64,000 nucleotides of DNA from JBMNFB01 sp050949085 (GCA_050949085.1 JBMNFB010000001.1:1-64000), one strand, 5' to 3'; positions 26,895 to 36,443 are shown, counted from the first letter of the stretch. Notes: a model not told the origin generated them from the letters alone. Numbers and translations: made by a program.

Positions 26895-27773
26895 ATGTTC
26901 GATGAGCAGCTGGAGAACGAGTTGCTGGGATACGACTGCCTGGAGATGACCCCCGACGCCAGCCTATACGCGGTACCTGGCCTGTCGGTGGTCATCAGCA
27001 GACAGACAATCCACTTTCCTGCGGGGCAGCATGCTCACAGCGAATATGAATTCATCATCCCCGGACAGGATCTGCCGACCAGCCTTGACGATGGTCGCCA
27101 GATTGTCGCCGGCGCAGGGAAGATAACCCCCCTCAATTCCTGGCAGAAGCACGGGGTAGCCGCGCCCACCAGGATGGAGACGATGACGGCCGTACTCTGT
27201 CGGCGCACGTTTCTGGAGAGCGTCGCCCGCCGCGCATTCGGACATGCTGACATCGTCTTTGAAAACGTGAGTTGCGATATCGGCAACCGCTTGAGTTATC
27301 TGCTGGGACAGCTGGTGGACGAGAACATCGCGCAGCAACCTGGTTACCAGGCGATGCAGGACAGCCTTTCAGTGATGCTGGTGACGGAGATCATCCGGCA
27401 GACAGAGAATAACGTCACTGCAGCTAGCGGGGCGCGGGAGAACGGGCAGGAGCGACAGGGCATTGCGCGCGCTGTCAGCTTCCTGCGGGATCGCTACATG
27501 AACGCGATCTCGGTGGAGGACGCGGCGGCAGCGGCGGGGATGAGTCAGGCTCATTTCAGCCGTGCCTTTCGGCGCTTCACCGGCAAGTCTCCCCACGTTT
27601 TCCTGACCGATGTCCGCATCGAGCAGGCGGCGCAGCTGCTCCAGCAGCGGCATCTGTCCGTCACCGAGGTCGCCCTCGCCTGTGGCTTTGCCAGCCCGGC
27701 GCATTTTTCCACCGTGTTTCGGCGTCGCATGGGGGTCTCGCCTAGCGACTATCGCCGGATGTTGCTGTATTGA
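26895..27773 (+). CDS. AraC-family transcriptional regulator
   Basis: 292 residues. The C-terminal ~100 residues hold two helix-turn-helix units of the AraC type (ISVEDAAAAAGMSQAHFSRAFRRFTGKSP and VTEVALACGFASPAHFSTVFRRRMGVSP). The N-terminal ~180 residues look like a cupin-type sensing domain (HFPAGQHAHSEYEFIIP). ATG 26895 follows CTGGAGGTGA. The effector is unknown. It precedes a winged-helix protein gene, which may be a target. Confidence 0.88.
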   Translation: MFDEQLENELLGYDCLEMTPDASLYAVPGLSVVISRQTIHFPAGQHAHSEYEFIIPGQDLPTSLDDGRQIVAGAGKITPLNSWQKHGVAAPTRMETMTAVLCRRTFLESVARRAFGHADIVFENVSCDIGNRLSYLLGQLVDENIAQQPGYQAMQDSLSVMLVTEIIRQTENNVTAASGARENGQERQGIARAVSFLRDRYMNAISVEDAAAAAGMSQAHFSRAFRRFTGKSPHVFLTDVRIEQAAQLLQQRHLSVTEVALACGFASPAHFSTVFRRRMGVSPSDYRRMLLY

Positions 27774-27774
27774 G

Positions 27775-27832
27775 AGGTGGGACGTGGGATGTGGGAAGTG
27801 AGAAGTGGGAAGTGAGAGATGGGTGAGATGCA
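27775..27832 (+). repeat. GA-rich repeat tract (GAAGTGGGA-type)
   Basis: Tandem imperfect copies of a GTGGGAAGTGAGAAG-type unit between two genes. Compositionally like the GA-rich arms of the repeats in the rRNA operon spacers, but without an obvious CT-rich partner arm here. Confidence 0.6.
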
Positions 27833-27857
27833 GGTATACAAGAAGGGGGAGAGATGG

Positions 27858-28850
27858 ATGCAGGAAGTGACGCTGCAGCAGGTGCGAGTCTGGAACTTGC
27901 GGCGACTAGGGCTGTTGGACAAGTTTGCGACGGCAGTCGAGGCGGTAACGAGCCTGGTGGCGGTTCAGGCGCAGGATCAACAGGCGGCCCAGTTGGCGGT
28001 GCAGGTGCGAACGCACCAGCCTTTTCAGCTGGAGGCGGCGCTGCAGCCAGGCGGTGATCTGCTGCGCCTGTGGACCCTGCGGGGCACGCTGCATCTGCTA
28101 CACCGCGAGGACGCCTATCTGCATCAGGCGGCGACAGCCGAGGAGTGGCTGACGCGCTGGGGGAGATATGTCGAGCGATATCTGCCTGTCCCGCGGGAGG
28201 AGGCGGTGCGCCATATCTATCCGCGCATCGCTGCCGTCCTGGACGATCAGCCGAAAACGCTGCAGGATATCAGTGATCTGGTCCAGCTCCCGCCCGAGTT
28301 TGAGCGACTACATCTGCACTATATGAAGGATCTGTGTTATCTGGGCTACTGCACCAGAGGCTGGGATCGGCGGGGAAAGGCGACGTTCTACGCGGCCGAC
28401 TACCCCGGCCGGGGATCGGTTTCGCCGCAAGGGGCGCAGGTGGAGCTACTGCGGTGCTACATCAGGACATACGGGCCCGTCTCGGCTCAGGATATGGCCT
28501 ATTGGTCCGGTTGGCGCGCCAGCGTTGTGCACGCGGCGCTTACTGTTCTTCTACCCGAACTGGTCGCCATCAGGGTTGCTGATCAGCCGATGGTCTACTA
28601 TCTCCAGCGCGACCAGCTGGACGAGCTGCTGGCCATCGACCCGGGGGCTACCCTCCCGGCAGAGCAGCTGTTCCTGCCGGCCTACGACGTGCTGCTCCTG
28701 GCCTATCGCGATAAACGACGTTTCCTCGCCGACGAAAGCCGCCAGCAGGTCTTCCTCAGCGCGGCCCGCGCCTTGCCGGTAGTGCTGGAAGGCGGTCAGG
28801 TTGTTGGCACCTGGAACCAGCAGACTGGCGCCGTGCGGCGCTTTGGATAA
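27858..28850 (+). CDS. Winged-helix DNA-binding-domain protein (YcaQ-like)
   Basis: 330 residues, resembling the HTH_42 family that includes DNA glycosylases acting on crosslinks and alkylated DNA. Visible features: an N-terminal LVAVQAQDQQAAQLAV segment, LRLWTLRGTLHLLHREDA near residue 75 (typical of the family), and a Q-x-F-L-P-A-Y-D motif near 270. ATG 27858 lies after AAGGGGGAGAG. Activity as a glycosylase is inference; winged-helix regulator is the alternative. Confidence 0.72.
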   Translation: MQEVTLQQVRVWNLRRLGLLDKFATAVEAVTSLVAVQAQDQQAAQLAVQVRTHQPFQLEAALQPGGDLLRLWTLRGTLHLLHREDAYLHQAATAEEWLTRWGRYVERYLPVPREEAVRHIYPRIAAVLDDQPKTLQDISDLVQLPPEFERLHLHYMKDLCYLGYCTRGWDRRGKATFYAADYPGRGSVSPQGAQVELLRCYIRTYGPVSAQDMAYWSGWRASVVHAALTVLLPELVAIRVADQPMVYYLQRDQLDELLAIDPGATLPAEQLFLPAYDVLLLAYRDKRRFLADESRQQVFLSAARALPVVLEGGQVVGTWNQQTGAVRRFG

Positions 28851-28983
28851 ACCATGCCTGGCCTTGGCCTGACTCCCGTGTCAGACAAATGTAGTACATG
28901 TGCACACGCCCAGGGGCGTGTCACAAAGTCTGATCACCATGCCAGCGAACCAAAAGGTTCAGGCAGGAATGTAGGCAAAGTAC

Positions 28984-29013
28984 CAGGGGGCAAGCCGCAT
29001 GGCTTGCCCCCTG
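28984..29013. terminator. Perfect 13-bp hairpin between convergent genes
   Basis: CAGGGGGCAAGCC, GCAT loop, exact complement. There is no T-run, but its place between the ends of convergent genes fits a bidirectional transcription barrier. A second small palindrome (ACACGCCC/GGGCGTGT) lies at 28904-28921. Confidence 0.5.
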
Positions 29014-29069
29014 ATGCTTACCCGTTCTCGTATTGATAGTCTCAATTCCCCGCGATATCTGGCTGGAGT

Positions 29070-29600
29070 TTACCTGACTATCTCGGAGTGGACAATAATC
29101 GTTCCATTGAACTGTGTGCGCGGAGCGCCAGACGGCACATCGATGGTGAGCCCGAAGTTCCTGGTTCTCCACCCTTCCAGTCCAATCTCAATTTTCGCGC
29201 CCGTCCACTTACCCTTGTCGATGACCTTAGTACCTAGGTGCGTAATGGTGATGTATTCCTCTGCGCCATCAAAATCCTTCAGCTCGAGCCAGACCCTGAC
29301 TGGGTTGTTGCTGTTGTTCTTGACATGCATGAAGGCGTCGTACTTATAGACACTATTTGGCTGGAAGCCCCACATCTCGCCTCCAAAGCCACGGCCGAAC
29401 CTGAAGACGGCTTCGCCTTCCTCAATCTGGACGATTTTGTCCTGGTCACTTCCCGCGTGAGCAATCGCCACCAGGGCGTTATTGGTTGAGACGATCTTGA
29501 TGGAGCCGGCATTGGTAACCTCTGCATAGCTATAGGCCATGGCGGCCATTAACCCAGAGAGCGCCAGCAGGACGCATACCAGAAGCAAGCGTTTTTTCAC
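29070..29600 (-). CDS. Small exported protein, SipW-dependent TasA/CalY-like
   Basis: 176 residues beginning at GTG 29600 after GAGGGAGGG. An N-terminal signal region (Lys/Arg then ~18 hydrophobic residues, then AYSYAEV) is followed by a beta-rich body with no catalytic motif. Such proteins, when next to SipW-type peptidases, are often fibre or biofilm matrix subunits; this is inference by position and pattern. A 247-base gap separates it from the peptidase gene, so it likely has its own promoter and may be expressed at higher level. Confidence 0.65.
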   Translation of the reverse strand: MKKRLLLVCVLLALSGLMAAMAYSYAEVTNAGSIKIVSTNNALVAIAHAGSDQDKIVQIEEGEAVFRFGRGFGGEMWGFQPNSVYKYDAFMHVKNNSNNPVRVWLELKDFDGAEEYITITHLGTKVIDKGKWTGAKIEIGLEGWRTRNFGLTIDVPSGAPRTQFNGTIIVHSEIVR

Positions 29601-29847
29601 GGGTAACCCTCCCTCGTTGGATTTGATGCGGCCGCACCTCTGGTCTAGATATAGGGTTCAGCAACGATGATTATCCCCTGCGAACAGCCACTCTTCCCGT
29701 AGGCAGAAGAGTAACTTCCATGGTACACCAAGTGCTAGCTACCCTTCTCCCTGAGATGAACTGGCGTGGTATACTAATGACCCATTGCACTTACCCTGGA
29801 AAGGGTTGTGGGCACACGTAGTGTGACCCATCAGTAAGGCATTATCG

Positions 29848-30963
29848 CTAGATGGGCAGTTTTCGCACTAGACGCCTCCAGGACAGGATTATTACCTTCC
29901 GCATCCTATAGTCAAATAGTGGATAAAGCATTAGCGGCGCTCCCGGAACCAGAGCAACAACTGCTAGCGCCGTCCAGAAACTCCGTTGGCCCAGCCAGTG
30001 GATAGCGCGGGGCGGCAGGAAGGGGAAGAACATGCCCACCCATATGCCTGATTCATATTGACCTGGTGTGGTTGCGCGGACAGTGAAGCTGACATCCATG
30101 TTCTGTTTCGGTTTCAAGTACAGTCCATTATGGCTGAAAGAGATTTGCCGGTCGTGGCTGGTGCAGGTTGCGACGAGAGGCAGGATGGTGCCGTTGCTCA
30201 GCCTCGCCAGAGGGCGGACCGCTTCATCCCCCACCTGCATGATCCCCACATTGTTGCCCATGATCGTACCTCGGTTGCTTTCCGAGACTTCGTATACCAG
30301 GTTGAAGTACTGGCTGGTTGAAAGCATCGACGTGGCCAGGATGACGCTCAGCGCCAGCCCGCCGAGAAAGTACAGGAGGGCAGGGTTCAGCCTGGAAGCC
30401 CTGCGTCTCCTGCCACGATTCGGCTGCAGTTCGCTGATCGCCACAGTCAGCAAAATGGTTAGGCCAACTACTGGAAGCAACCAGCGGTTGTCCGCTAACC
30501 CCTCTAGCCACAGTGGAACGTAGCCTAGCCAGGGAATCTTGATCGGCGTACCACCCAGCGTCACCGCTTTGCTCCTGATCCACTCGCGCCTGATCGGAGC
30601 GTTCCCGCCTGCCTGGTCCGTAGCCTGATTGTTGTCTCCCTTGGTGATGAAGCCATCAGTGGCGTTGCCGCCGACGATCCGGTGGATGACCCAGCCATCA
30701 GCTGCCAGTCTTCCTTCTTCAGCCTTAAAGATCACGATATCCCCTGGTTGCGGACTCTCCTCCGGTGCTAGCCGTTTGATCAATACCATGTCTCCTCGGG
30801 TGAACACCGGGTACATGCTATAGGAACGGATGGCCGACAGCAGGAAGGGTTGCCCAGCGATGGTGGTACCGAGTGACGCAGCGAGGATGATGGCAACGAC
30901 GGCGTAGAGAACCAGGTTTCCTGCGCGCATGAGGACTTTCATTTGAGGAACGCCTACTTTCAT
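29848..30963 (-). CDS. sipW: SipW-type signal peptidase I with C-terminal extension
   Basis: Membrane serine protease that removes signal peptides. 371 residues: an N-terminal membrane segment (about 13-35), the nucleophile Ser in SYSMYP (about residue 48), and a His rather than Lys as general base (GWVIHRIVGG, about 92), as in the archaeal/SipW type; GDNN follows. Two more membrane segments occur at about 162-180 and 198-216. A ~100-residue exterior beta-rich region and a last membrane pair complete it. Typical SipW is about 190 residues, so the second half is an addition. ATG 30963 or 30942 could be the start; neither ribosome site is strong. Confidence 0.82.
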   Translation of the reverse strand: MKVGVPQMKVLMRAGNLVLYAVVAIILAASLGTTIAGQPFLLSAIRSYSMYPVFTRGDMVLIKRLAPEESPQPGDIVIFKAEEGRLAADGWVIHRIVGGNATDGFITKGDNNQATDQAGGNAPIRREWIRSKAVTLGGTPIKIPWLGYVPLWLEGLADNRWLLPVVGLTILLTVAISELQPNRGRRRRASRLNPALLYFLGGLALSVILATSMLSTSQYFNLVYEVSESNRGTIMGNNVGIMQVGDEAVRPLARLSNGTILPLVATCTSHDRQISFSHNGLYLKPKQNMDVSFTVRATTPGQYESGIWVGMFFPFLPPRAIHWLGQRSFWTALAVVALVPGAPLMLYPLFDYRMRKVIILSWRRLVRKLPI

Positions 30964-30973
30964 GCAAAATCTC

Positions 30974-31603
30974 TCACTGTCCAGATGACGCTACACCATG
31001 TTCAACCGCAAATAAGGCTGCTTGTGTGCGGTCTTTCAGATCAAGCTTGCTCAGTATCCCGCTCACGTGTTTCTTAACGGTGTACTCGGTGATAAACAGC
31101 TTCGTCGCTATCTCACGGTTACTGAGCCCCCTGGCCAGTTCCTGCAGTACATCAAGTTCTCGCTCGGTCAGTCCTGCAACCCTGTCCTTCTGGCTCTGGT
31201 GGGTCAGGAGGATCTGCATGATCACTGGATCGTAGTATGGCCTTCCTTTAGCGACCAACCTGATGCCCGTAAGCATCTCTTCAGGCATTGCTTCCTTCAA
31301 TATGTAGCCATCAACACCGAGGTTCATCGCCTCAGTAATGTCGCTCTGCTCGGCAGATGTTGTAAGAACCACAAATCTGGCCAAAGGGACCTTTGGTTTC
31401 AGCCTCCGGATAATGTCCAGCCCCGACTCACCAGGCAGTCTCAGATCGACTAGCACCAGATCGGCGTCCTTTTCCAGCACCATTGCTTCGGCATCTGCGC
31501 CGTTTCCTGCCCAGCCCACCAGTTCCAGGTCTGGTTCGGTGGCCAATACAGCCTTGATGCCTTGCCAGACTAATGGATGGTCATCCACCAGCACAATTCT
31601 CAT
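30974..31603 (-). CDS. NarL/LuxR-type response regulator
   Basis: 209 residues from ATG 31603, after GGGAGGAAGTGAGG. Receiver domain with acidic pair VDDH at the N-terminus, phosphorylation site in LVLVDLRLPG (about residue 54) and a conserved Lys late in the domain; the C-terminal helix-turn-helix is GLTERELDVLQELARGLSNREIA. It follows the histidine kinase gene by 28 bases and presumably receives phosphate from it. It probably controls the secretion cassette in which it sits. Confidence 0.9.
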   Translation of the reverse strand: MRIVLVDDHPLVWQGIKAVLATEPDLELVGWAGNGADAEAMVLEKDADLVLVDLRLPGESGLDIIRRLKPKVPLARFVVLTTSAEQSDITEAMNLGVDGYILKEAMPEEMLTGIRLVAKGRPYYDPVIMQILLTHQSQKDRVAGLTERELDVLQELARGLSNREIATKLFITEYTVKKHVSGILSKLDLKDRTQAALFAVEHGVASSGQ

Positions 31604-31631
31604 CGCCTCACTTCCTCCCATTAACATGAAG

Positions 31632-33266
31632 CTACTCGGCAGGCACGCTGCAGATCACGGTTGTGCCATACCCTGGAGCGCTTTCAATATTGCAGCTGCC
31701 CCCAAAACTGGCCATTAGGCTCCGCATGTTCATCAGGCCCAGGCCCTCTTGCTCGATCTGGGTTGGCTCAAATCCTCTGCCGTCGTCAGATATGACCAGT
31801 CGCAGCCTGGCCGGATGCATCGATAACCTGACTTGAATGGAGCTACATTTCCCATGCCGAATCGCGTTTGAGGTCGCTTCCTTGACAATTCGGTAGACAG
31901 CCTGCTGTAAGGCTGCACTTACAGAGCTTTCGCTCCCTTCTACATCCAGAGCAACCTTTATGTTGTTCAGTTTCTGCAGGTTGCCTAGATAGGATGATAG
32001 GGAAGCCAGGAACAAAGTGTCGCCGCGACGGCGCGGACTAATCCGGTAGATTGAGGAGCGGAGTTCTTTGGCAGCCTGAGCTGCTGTCTCACGCAGACAG
32101 TGCAGTTGCTCCTGGACGGCAGGCTCCTGCAGGCCTCCTTGCTGCCTGGTCAAGGCGTGAAGGGCATAAACCAGGCTAAAGAGATGCTGGGCTACCCCGT
32201 CGTGGATCTCGTTGGCAATGCGGTTTTGCTCTTCTGCAACTCTGAGCCGCGTTGCGATGTCTCTGGATCGCCAGCGATCGAGGGCAAGGGCACCGAGATT
32301 TGCCAGGAATGAAACGCTTTCTTCTGCTCCCACTGGAGGCGGCGTTTCACTCAACTTGACCGTGATTACCCCATGCAGCGCAGACTCACTTTGCAGGCTG
32401 GAACACAAGAGTGATGTAGCCATGCCTTCCTCTCCGTCTTGCACTATCACTGCATCTGAGGTCGTCTGCTGCTGCAGGCGTGCCCAGGCCGCGTGAACCG
32501 CATCGGTCAGATCGTCTTGCTCATCATCGCAGGAGCAGCTGAACTCGACGATCAGGCCATAGGGACCATCCAGGACGCAGGCTGCAGCGGGAGCGCCTGT
32601 CAACTGGCGGGCATATTGGGCCAATGTCGCGGCCAGGCGGGCAGGCGATTCTTCGCCTGCAAAAGACTCCAGCGCAAGATAAAGTGTGGACGTATGCCGC
32701 AGGAGACGCTCGGTGTTCTGGTGGGCGGCATCGAGCTCTGCGTACGACCTCCTTACTCCGGCCAGGATGAAGGAGAAGGCGGATGCCGCAGCCGTGATCA
32801 AGAGCAACGCGAGAACCAGCGGGTCCTGTTTCTGCCACAGTACGGAAAGTGACTCCTGATAGAGAAGCATGCTCCCTGTGCCGGCCGCCACGCCGAAACT
32901 AAAGAGCACTAGCCAGCAGTACATGGCATTGAGGAGTAGGCCGGCCATGAAAATGGGGTTGAGGGCATACCAGACAAAGGGGCTTTCCCACCCTCCGGTT
33001 GGTATCAGGAGTAGCGCCAGTCCCAGGGTTTCAGACAGAACCAGCCAGACTGCTGACTTTCGCGTCAGGCCCTTGCTCATATAGAGGGTTGTTGCCAGAT
33101 ACCCAGCCAGAAGCAGTGCCGCCACCATGAGCGCCCCCAGCGACAGGGTATGCCGCGGGATTCCCCACAAGTAAACCAGCGAAGTCAGGGTCCAGGAGAC
33201 GTAGCGGTAGACGCGCAATGCCTGATGGACCTTACTCTCTTCTAGTGAAATCGCAGTGCCTAGCAC
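31632..33266 (-). CDS. Membrane histidine kinase, NarX/DegS-like
   Basis: 544 residues: about six membrane segments in the first 170 residues, a GAF-like region at about 190-330, a HisKA_3 dimerisation domain with phospho-His in NEIHDGVAQHLFS (about residue 355), then an HATPase domain with N-box KEATSNAIRHG and G-box SDDGRGFEP. GTG 33266 overlaps the end of the upstream gene by 7 bases. Partner of the response regulator downstream. The signal is not known; the membrane part suggests an envelope or lipid-related cue. Confidence 0.9.
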   Translation of the reverse strand: MLGTAISLEESKVHQALRVYRYVSWTLTSLVYLWGIPRHTLSLGALMVAALLLAGYLATTLYMSKGLTRKSAVWLVLSETLGLALLLIPTGGWESPFVWYALNPIFMAGLLLNAMYCWLVLFSFGVAAGTGSMLLYQESLSVLWQKQDPLVLALLLITAAASAFSFILAGVRRSYAELDAAHQNTERLLRHTSTLYLALESFAGEESPARLAATLAQYARQLTGAPAAACVLDGPYGLIVEFSCSCDDEQDDLTDAVHAAWARLQQQTTSDAVIVQDGEEGMATSLLCSSLQSESALHGVITVKLSETPPPVGAEESVSFLANLGALALDRWRSRDIATRLRVAEEQNRIANEIHDGVAQHLFSLVYALHALTRQQGGLQEPAVQEQLHCLRETAAQAAKELRSSIYRISPRRRGDTLFLASLSSYLGNLQKLNNIKVALDVEGSESSVSAALQQAVYRIVKEATSNAIRHGKCSSIQVRLSMHPARLRLVISDDGRGFEPTQIEQEGLGLMNMRSLMASFGGSCNIESAPGYGTTVICSVPAE

Positions 33267-34396
33267 CTGCTTCCACGATCCTGCTGGATGATGTAGTAGT
33301 AAGTAATGCCTTCATCCATCAGATAGTAGGTGTGGGTCGGCTGTTCATCGCTCGAATCGACAGCGTAGAACACTGGTTTCTCCCGCTCGTCGGCAATGGT
33401 AAGCAGTGCCTGAAATCGCTTCAGGGGGATGGAGCGGACCCCCAGGTTGATGCTGGCGCTGTTGACTTCGATTAGGCGTTTCCCATAGCGGTTAGCTATC
33501 CGCTCGTGTTCTGCCAGCGGGGCGCGTTTCGTTAGAGCCCCCCGCGCCAGCGGGAATGCATAGGCAATAATGGCAGCCGCCAGGAGGCCGAACACCAGTC
33601 CCGCCCCGCGTGGCTGGAACGGGAATCCCAGGATCACCAGGCTGTTGGGCACCAGTTCTGTTTGCTGCCTGGATGTAAGGTTTACCTGCACCAGGTCCTG
33701 TTCTGGGTCGTGCTGACTGCTGTAGCGATCTGTGAGCATTCCCTTGGGAACAAGTTGCGAGCTGCTGAGCTCAAACGTGAGCCACGGTGTAAAGGTACTC
33801 TCCAGGAGCTCATCGCCGACCCTCGTCTGGGCCGCAATCTGCGGCGAGATAACTAGTGTATAGGAGCCGGAACTGATCCAAGCCTCCTTGGCTACCGATT
33901 CTGCAAAGGACAGCAGGTCCCTGAAAGGGATATCTATCGGAAGTTCGAGGGTGACTCTACCTTCACCCTGAAAGGCGGTTTCAGGCATTAGCAGATACTC
34001 TTTCTCCCAAAGGTCGTCGGCGGTGAGCTTCATGATCACTAGATAGGTTCCGGTGATCTCCTGGGTCTCTCCACTGGAGATATTGGCGAGGATGGTTACC
34101 GTAAATGTGTCCGTCAAATTGAGAAGGTACCTGCTCTGGCGGGCCAGTTTGGTGACTGTAGGATAAAGCGTCGACGGCCTCGTTGTTGCCGAATAGTCAA
34201 AGGCAACTTCCTGCCGGAGCTCTACCGTGTCTGCAACTTGCTCGATTGCACTCGGTGTGGTGAACGCCTTAACCGCAGTGACAAGGAAAACTAACGCGAT
34301 GATCAATAGGGGGATGGCTAGATAAGCCTTAACTCTCTGTAGTGCTGCCTCGCTGCGCGTATGCATCCGGGACTGATCAGGCCTGTCTATTGACAT
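33260..34396 (-). CDS. Membrane protein, DUF5305-like
   Basis: 378 residues. A first membrane segment near residues 23-45, then a ~220-residue exterior beta-rich domain (YSATTRPSTLYPTV, NISSGETQEITGTY), a second membrane segment near 270-290, and a cytoplasmic ~80-residue tail. This layout matches the DUF5305 family, which is often found beside SipW-type peptidases; family assignment is by memory of pattern. ATG 34396 follows GGGAGGA. A role in surface-protein assembly is plausible but not shown. Confidence 0.68.
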   Translation of the reverse strand: MSIDRPDQSRMHTRSEAALQRVKAYLAIPLLIIALVFLVTAVKAFTTPSAIEQVADTVELRQEVAFDYSATTRPSTLYPTVTKLARQSRYLLNLTDTFTVTILANISSGETQEITGTYLVIMKLTADDLWEKEYLLMPETAFQGEGRVTLELPIDIPFRDLLSFAESVAKEAWISSGSYTLVISPQIAAQTRVGDELLESTFTPWLTFELSSSQLVPKGMLTDRYSSQHDPEQDLVQVNLTSRQQTELVPNSLVILGFPFQPRGAGLVFGLLAAAIIAYAFPLARGALTKRAPLAEHERIANRYGKRLIEVNSASINLGVRSIPLKRFQALLTIADEREKPVFYAVDSSDEQPTHTYYLMDEGITYYYIIQQDRGSRC

Positions 34397-34498
34397 ATCA
34401 ACAATTCCTCCCTGCTTGTCAGCAATATCCTCAAACTAAAGGCCCCTCCACAACGAACAATGGATGGGGCCGTATATCAACTGCTGCGCGTTGTCTCG

Positions 34499-35239
34499 TC
34501 AAGGCCCAGGCGTGAAACTGGAGTTCTCCTGATCTGACAGATCTTGAGCGGACTCTGTTGGAACATCCTCATCTCCCAATAATTCAGCTGATGCTGGTGG
34601 TGGTACAGGGGTTGCGATCGATGTCTCATATTTACGATCAGGGTTTGCTCCCAGATAGAAGACAATGGTGGCCTCGTCTCCAGCTCGGCCAAATGTCAGT
34701 GTCTCGCCGGCAGGCAGTGCTGACGATTCACCGTTGACCGTTACCAACAAATCGTATCCGCTGGCGTTGGAGATGGTGCCAGCTTGCTGCACGATATCCC
34801 AATCGACGGTCAGCGTGGCTGGATCAACCACATTCAGGGAGATCGAATAGGGGACCTTTGCTTCGCCGCCCATCCAGGAGGCCACGATCTCCCCGCTATA
34901 TCGGCCGCTCGCAACGGCTGTTATTACGAGCTCTGCTGATGTGCTGGGCGGGAGGTGCTTCACCTCGTCTGCTCCCGGCAAGTTGTGCAGGGTTGCTGCC
35001 TTACTCATGTTGTTCACGACTTTCCCGTAGATCTCGTTCCCCGGGAAACAGACCTCGTAATCAGCCAGGTGGACTGCTATCAGTGCGTCCTTGTCTGGGG
35101 TTATTCGTACGGCGGCGGCATTGTTGATTATGGCGGTCGAATAACTCCACAGGCGTGGTAGGCCACCTAAAGCAGCCAGGCAACATACGGCGAGCAGCAG
35201 CCTGCCCAGAACCACAAGTCTGCGCCTACTTCTCCACAC
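34499..35239 (-). CDS. Exported protein of the SipW cassette
   Basis: 246 residues from GTG 35239 after GGGGGG. An Arg-rich start and a ~20-residue hydrophobic signal segment are followed by a beta-rich body (two repeats of an Ig-like or TasA-like pattern are possible) and a Pro/Glu/Ser-rich C-tail (TPVPPPASAELLGDED). No catalytic motif, no LPxTG anchor. First gene of the five-gene run toward the peptidase. Likely a surface or matrix protein. Confidence 0.62.
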   Translation of the reverse strand: MWRSRRRLVVLGRLLLAVCCLAALGGLPRLWSYSTAIINNAAAVRITPDKDALIAVHLADYEVCFPGNEIYGKVVNNMSKAATLHNLPGADEVKHLPPSTSAELVITAVASGRYSGEIVASWMGGEAKVPYSISLNVVDPATLTVDWDIVQQAGTISNASGYDLLVTVNGESSALPAGETLTFGRAGDEATIVFYLGANPDRKYETSIATPVPPPASAELLGDEDVPTESAQDLSDQENSSFTPGP

Positions 35240-35549
35240 AGATAACCCCCCTATAGGAGATTTTCCAGCTACCGGTTTGCTTAAGTCCCTTGCCGCATCA
35301 CTCTAGTATATTGAGTGAAGGGGGACTGCTAGACCAAAAACCCTGTTAGGAACGGGCCATTAATGGGGTGCTCCCTGCTACACAAAAGATCAGGATCAGG
35401 CCTCTGACTAAATCCTTCATGACTCGCCTCTGCTCGGCGCCCGTGCATCGCCAGCGTCGGTTGGCTTAGGAACCCGCCCCCCGACGATTCAGCAGCGTTT
35501 GTATAGATTTTTTATCCATTCATATACTAGCTGCAGAGGGGGAGTGAGT
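35240..35549. other. Intergenic region between divergent units
   Basis: About 310 bases with no gene I can support. It must hold the promoter of the minus-strand cassette; a minus-strand TATACT is present at about 35308-35313 but no convincing -35. The ytxC ribosome site (GGGGGAGTGAG) is at its right end. Confidence 0.5.
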
Positions 35550-36443
35550 ATGAGACACGTCTTTGTGATAGAGTCCAGAACTCCCATAGAACCGATCAGG
35601 GAGCGTCTGCAGCAGGAAGCAGCATTCCTGGAGTCAGAGGGCGCCAGGCTGAAGATGCAGGCCGACAAGCTGCGCTTTTTTTATTCTCTGCGTTGTGAGC
35701 TGGACTTCGCCGCGACAGAATATGGCATCGCCGAGTCTCGAGTGCTGGGGCAGCAATGCGTCGCCAATGCGCTGGCGGAGGTTCTCGTGGAGGACTGGCT
35801 GCGGCCGACGCTAGGCAAGCTGCTCACCCGTCACTTTGAATCTTTCTCGGAGGCGGAGCAGGCGGCCATCATCGACCGGGCGGTGGAGAAGCTGAATGGC
35901 GTGGCCGGCGACACTACCTGGCGCCAGCGGCGCAAGTGTCGGGTGCGGGAGGCGTTAGCCAACTACCTGGCCACCACCAGCGAGATTCACCTGGACGGCT
36001 TTCTCAGTTTTCGCCTGCGCAGCTACATGCAGGAGCTGGAGGAGGCGCTTTACCACGCCATCGAGCAGTTTCTGACCGAGCGGGAATATACCGAGTTTGT
36101 GCATCTATTGCGGGGCTTTGCTCAGGTCATCGAGCCGAAGCAGACGCTGGTGCATGTCCTGATGAGCAGCCCCCGCGAGTTCGAGATTCTGGACGATCGC
36201 GGCCAGACTCTTTATGCCGACCTGATCGAGACGGTGATCATGGGCGAGACGCAGGAGATGGTTGGCTATGAAGATCAGCTGCTCAGTTCGCTGCTGACCC
36301 TCTCCCCGCGGCAGATCGTCCTCCATGCCAACACATTCCGCACCCAGCCCGATCTGAGAACCACCATCGAGGACGTCTTCGGGGCGCGCGTGCGGTGCTG
36401 CGATGGCTGTGACCTCTGTAATCATCTGGCCAGCCTGACCTGA
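35550..36443 (+). CDS. ytxC: Sporulation protein YtxC
   Basis: 297 residues from ATG 35550 with a GGGGGAGTGAG site just before; a longer reading from 35499 includes that site and is unlikely. The helical C-terminal domain (LDGFLSFRLRSYMQELEEALYHAI and a conserved late segment LLTLSPRQIVLH) matches the YtxC family, a Firmicute protein of unclear biochemical role linked to sporulation. Its position directly before thrS is the usual one. Ends with a Cys-rich tail (CCDGCDLCNH). Confidence 0.88.
   Translation: MRHVFVIESRTPIEPIRERLQQEAAFLESEGARLKMQADKLRFFYSLRCELDFAATEYGIAESRVLGQQCVANALAEVLVEDWLRPTLGKLLTRHFESFSEAEQAAIIDRAVEKLNGVAGDTTWRQRRKCRVREALANYLATTSEIHLDGFLSFRLRSYMQELEEALYHAIEQFLTEREYTEFVHLLRGFAQVIEPKQTLVHVLMSSPREFEILDDRGQTLYADLIETVIMGETQEMVGYEDQLLSSLLTLSPRQIVLHANTFRTQPDLRTTIEDVFGARVRCCDGCDLCNHLASLT

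Noticed and set aside
28854..29036. 60-residue open frame after the winged-helix gene
   Set aside because: Poor start context and it covers the palindrome between convergent genes.
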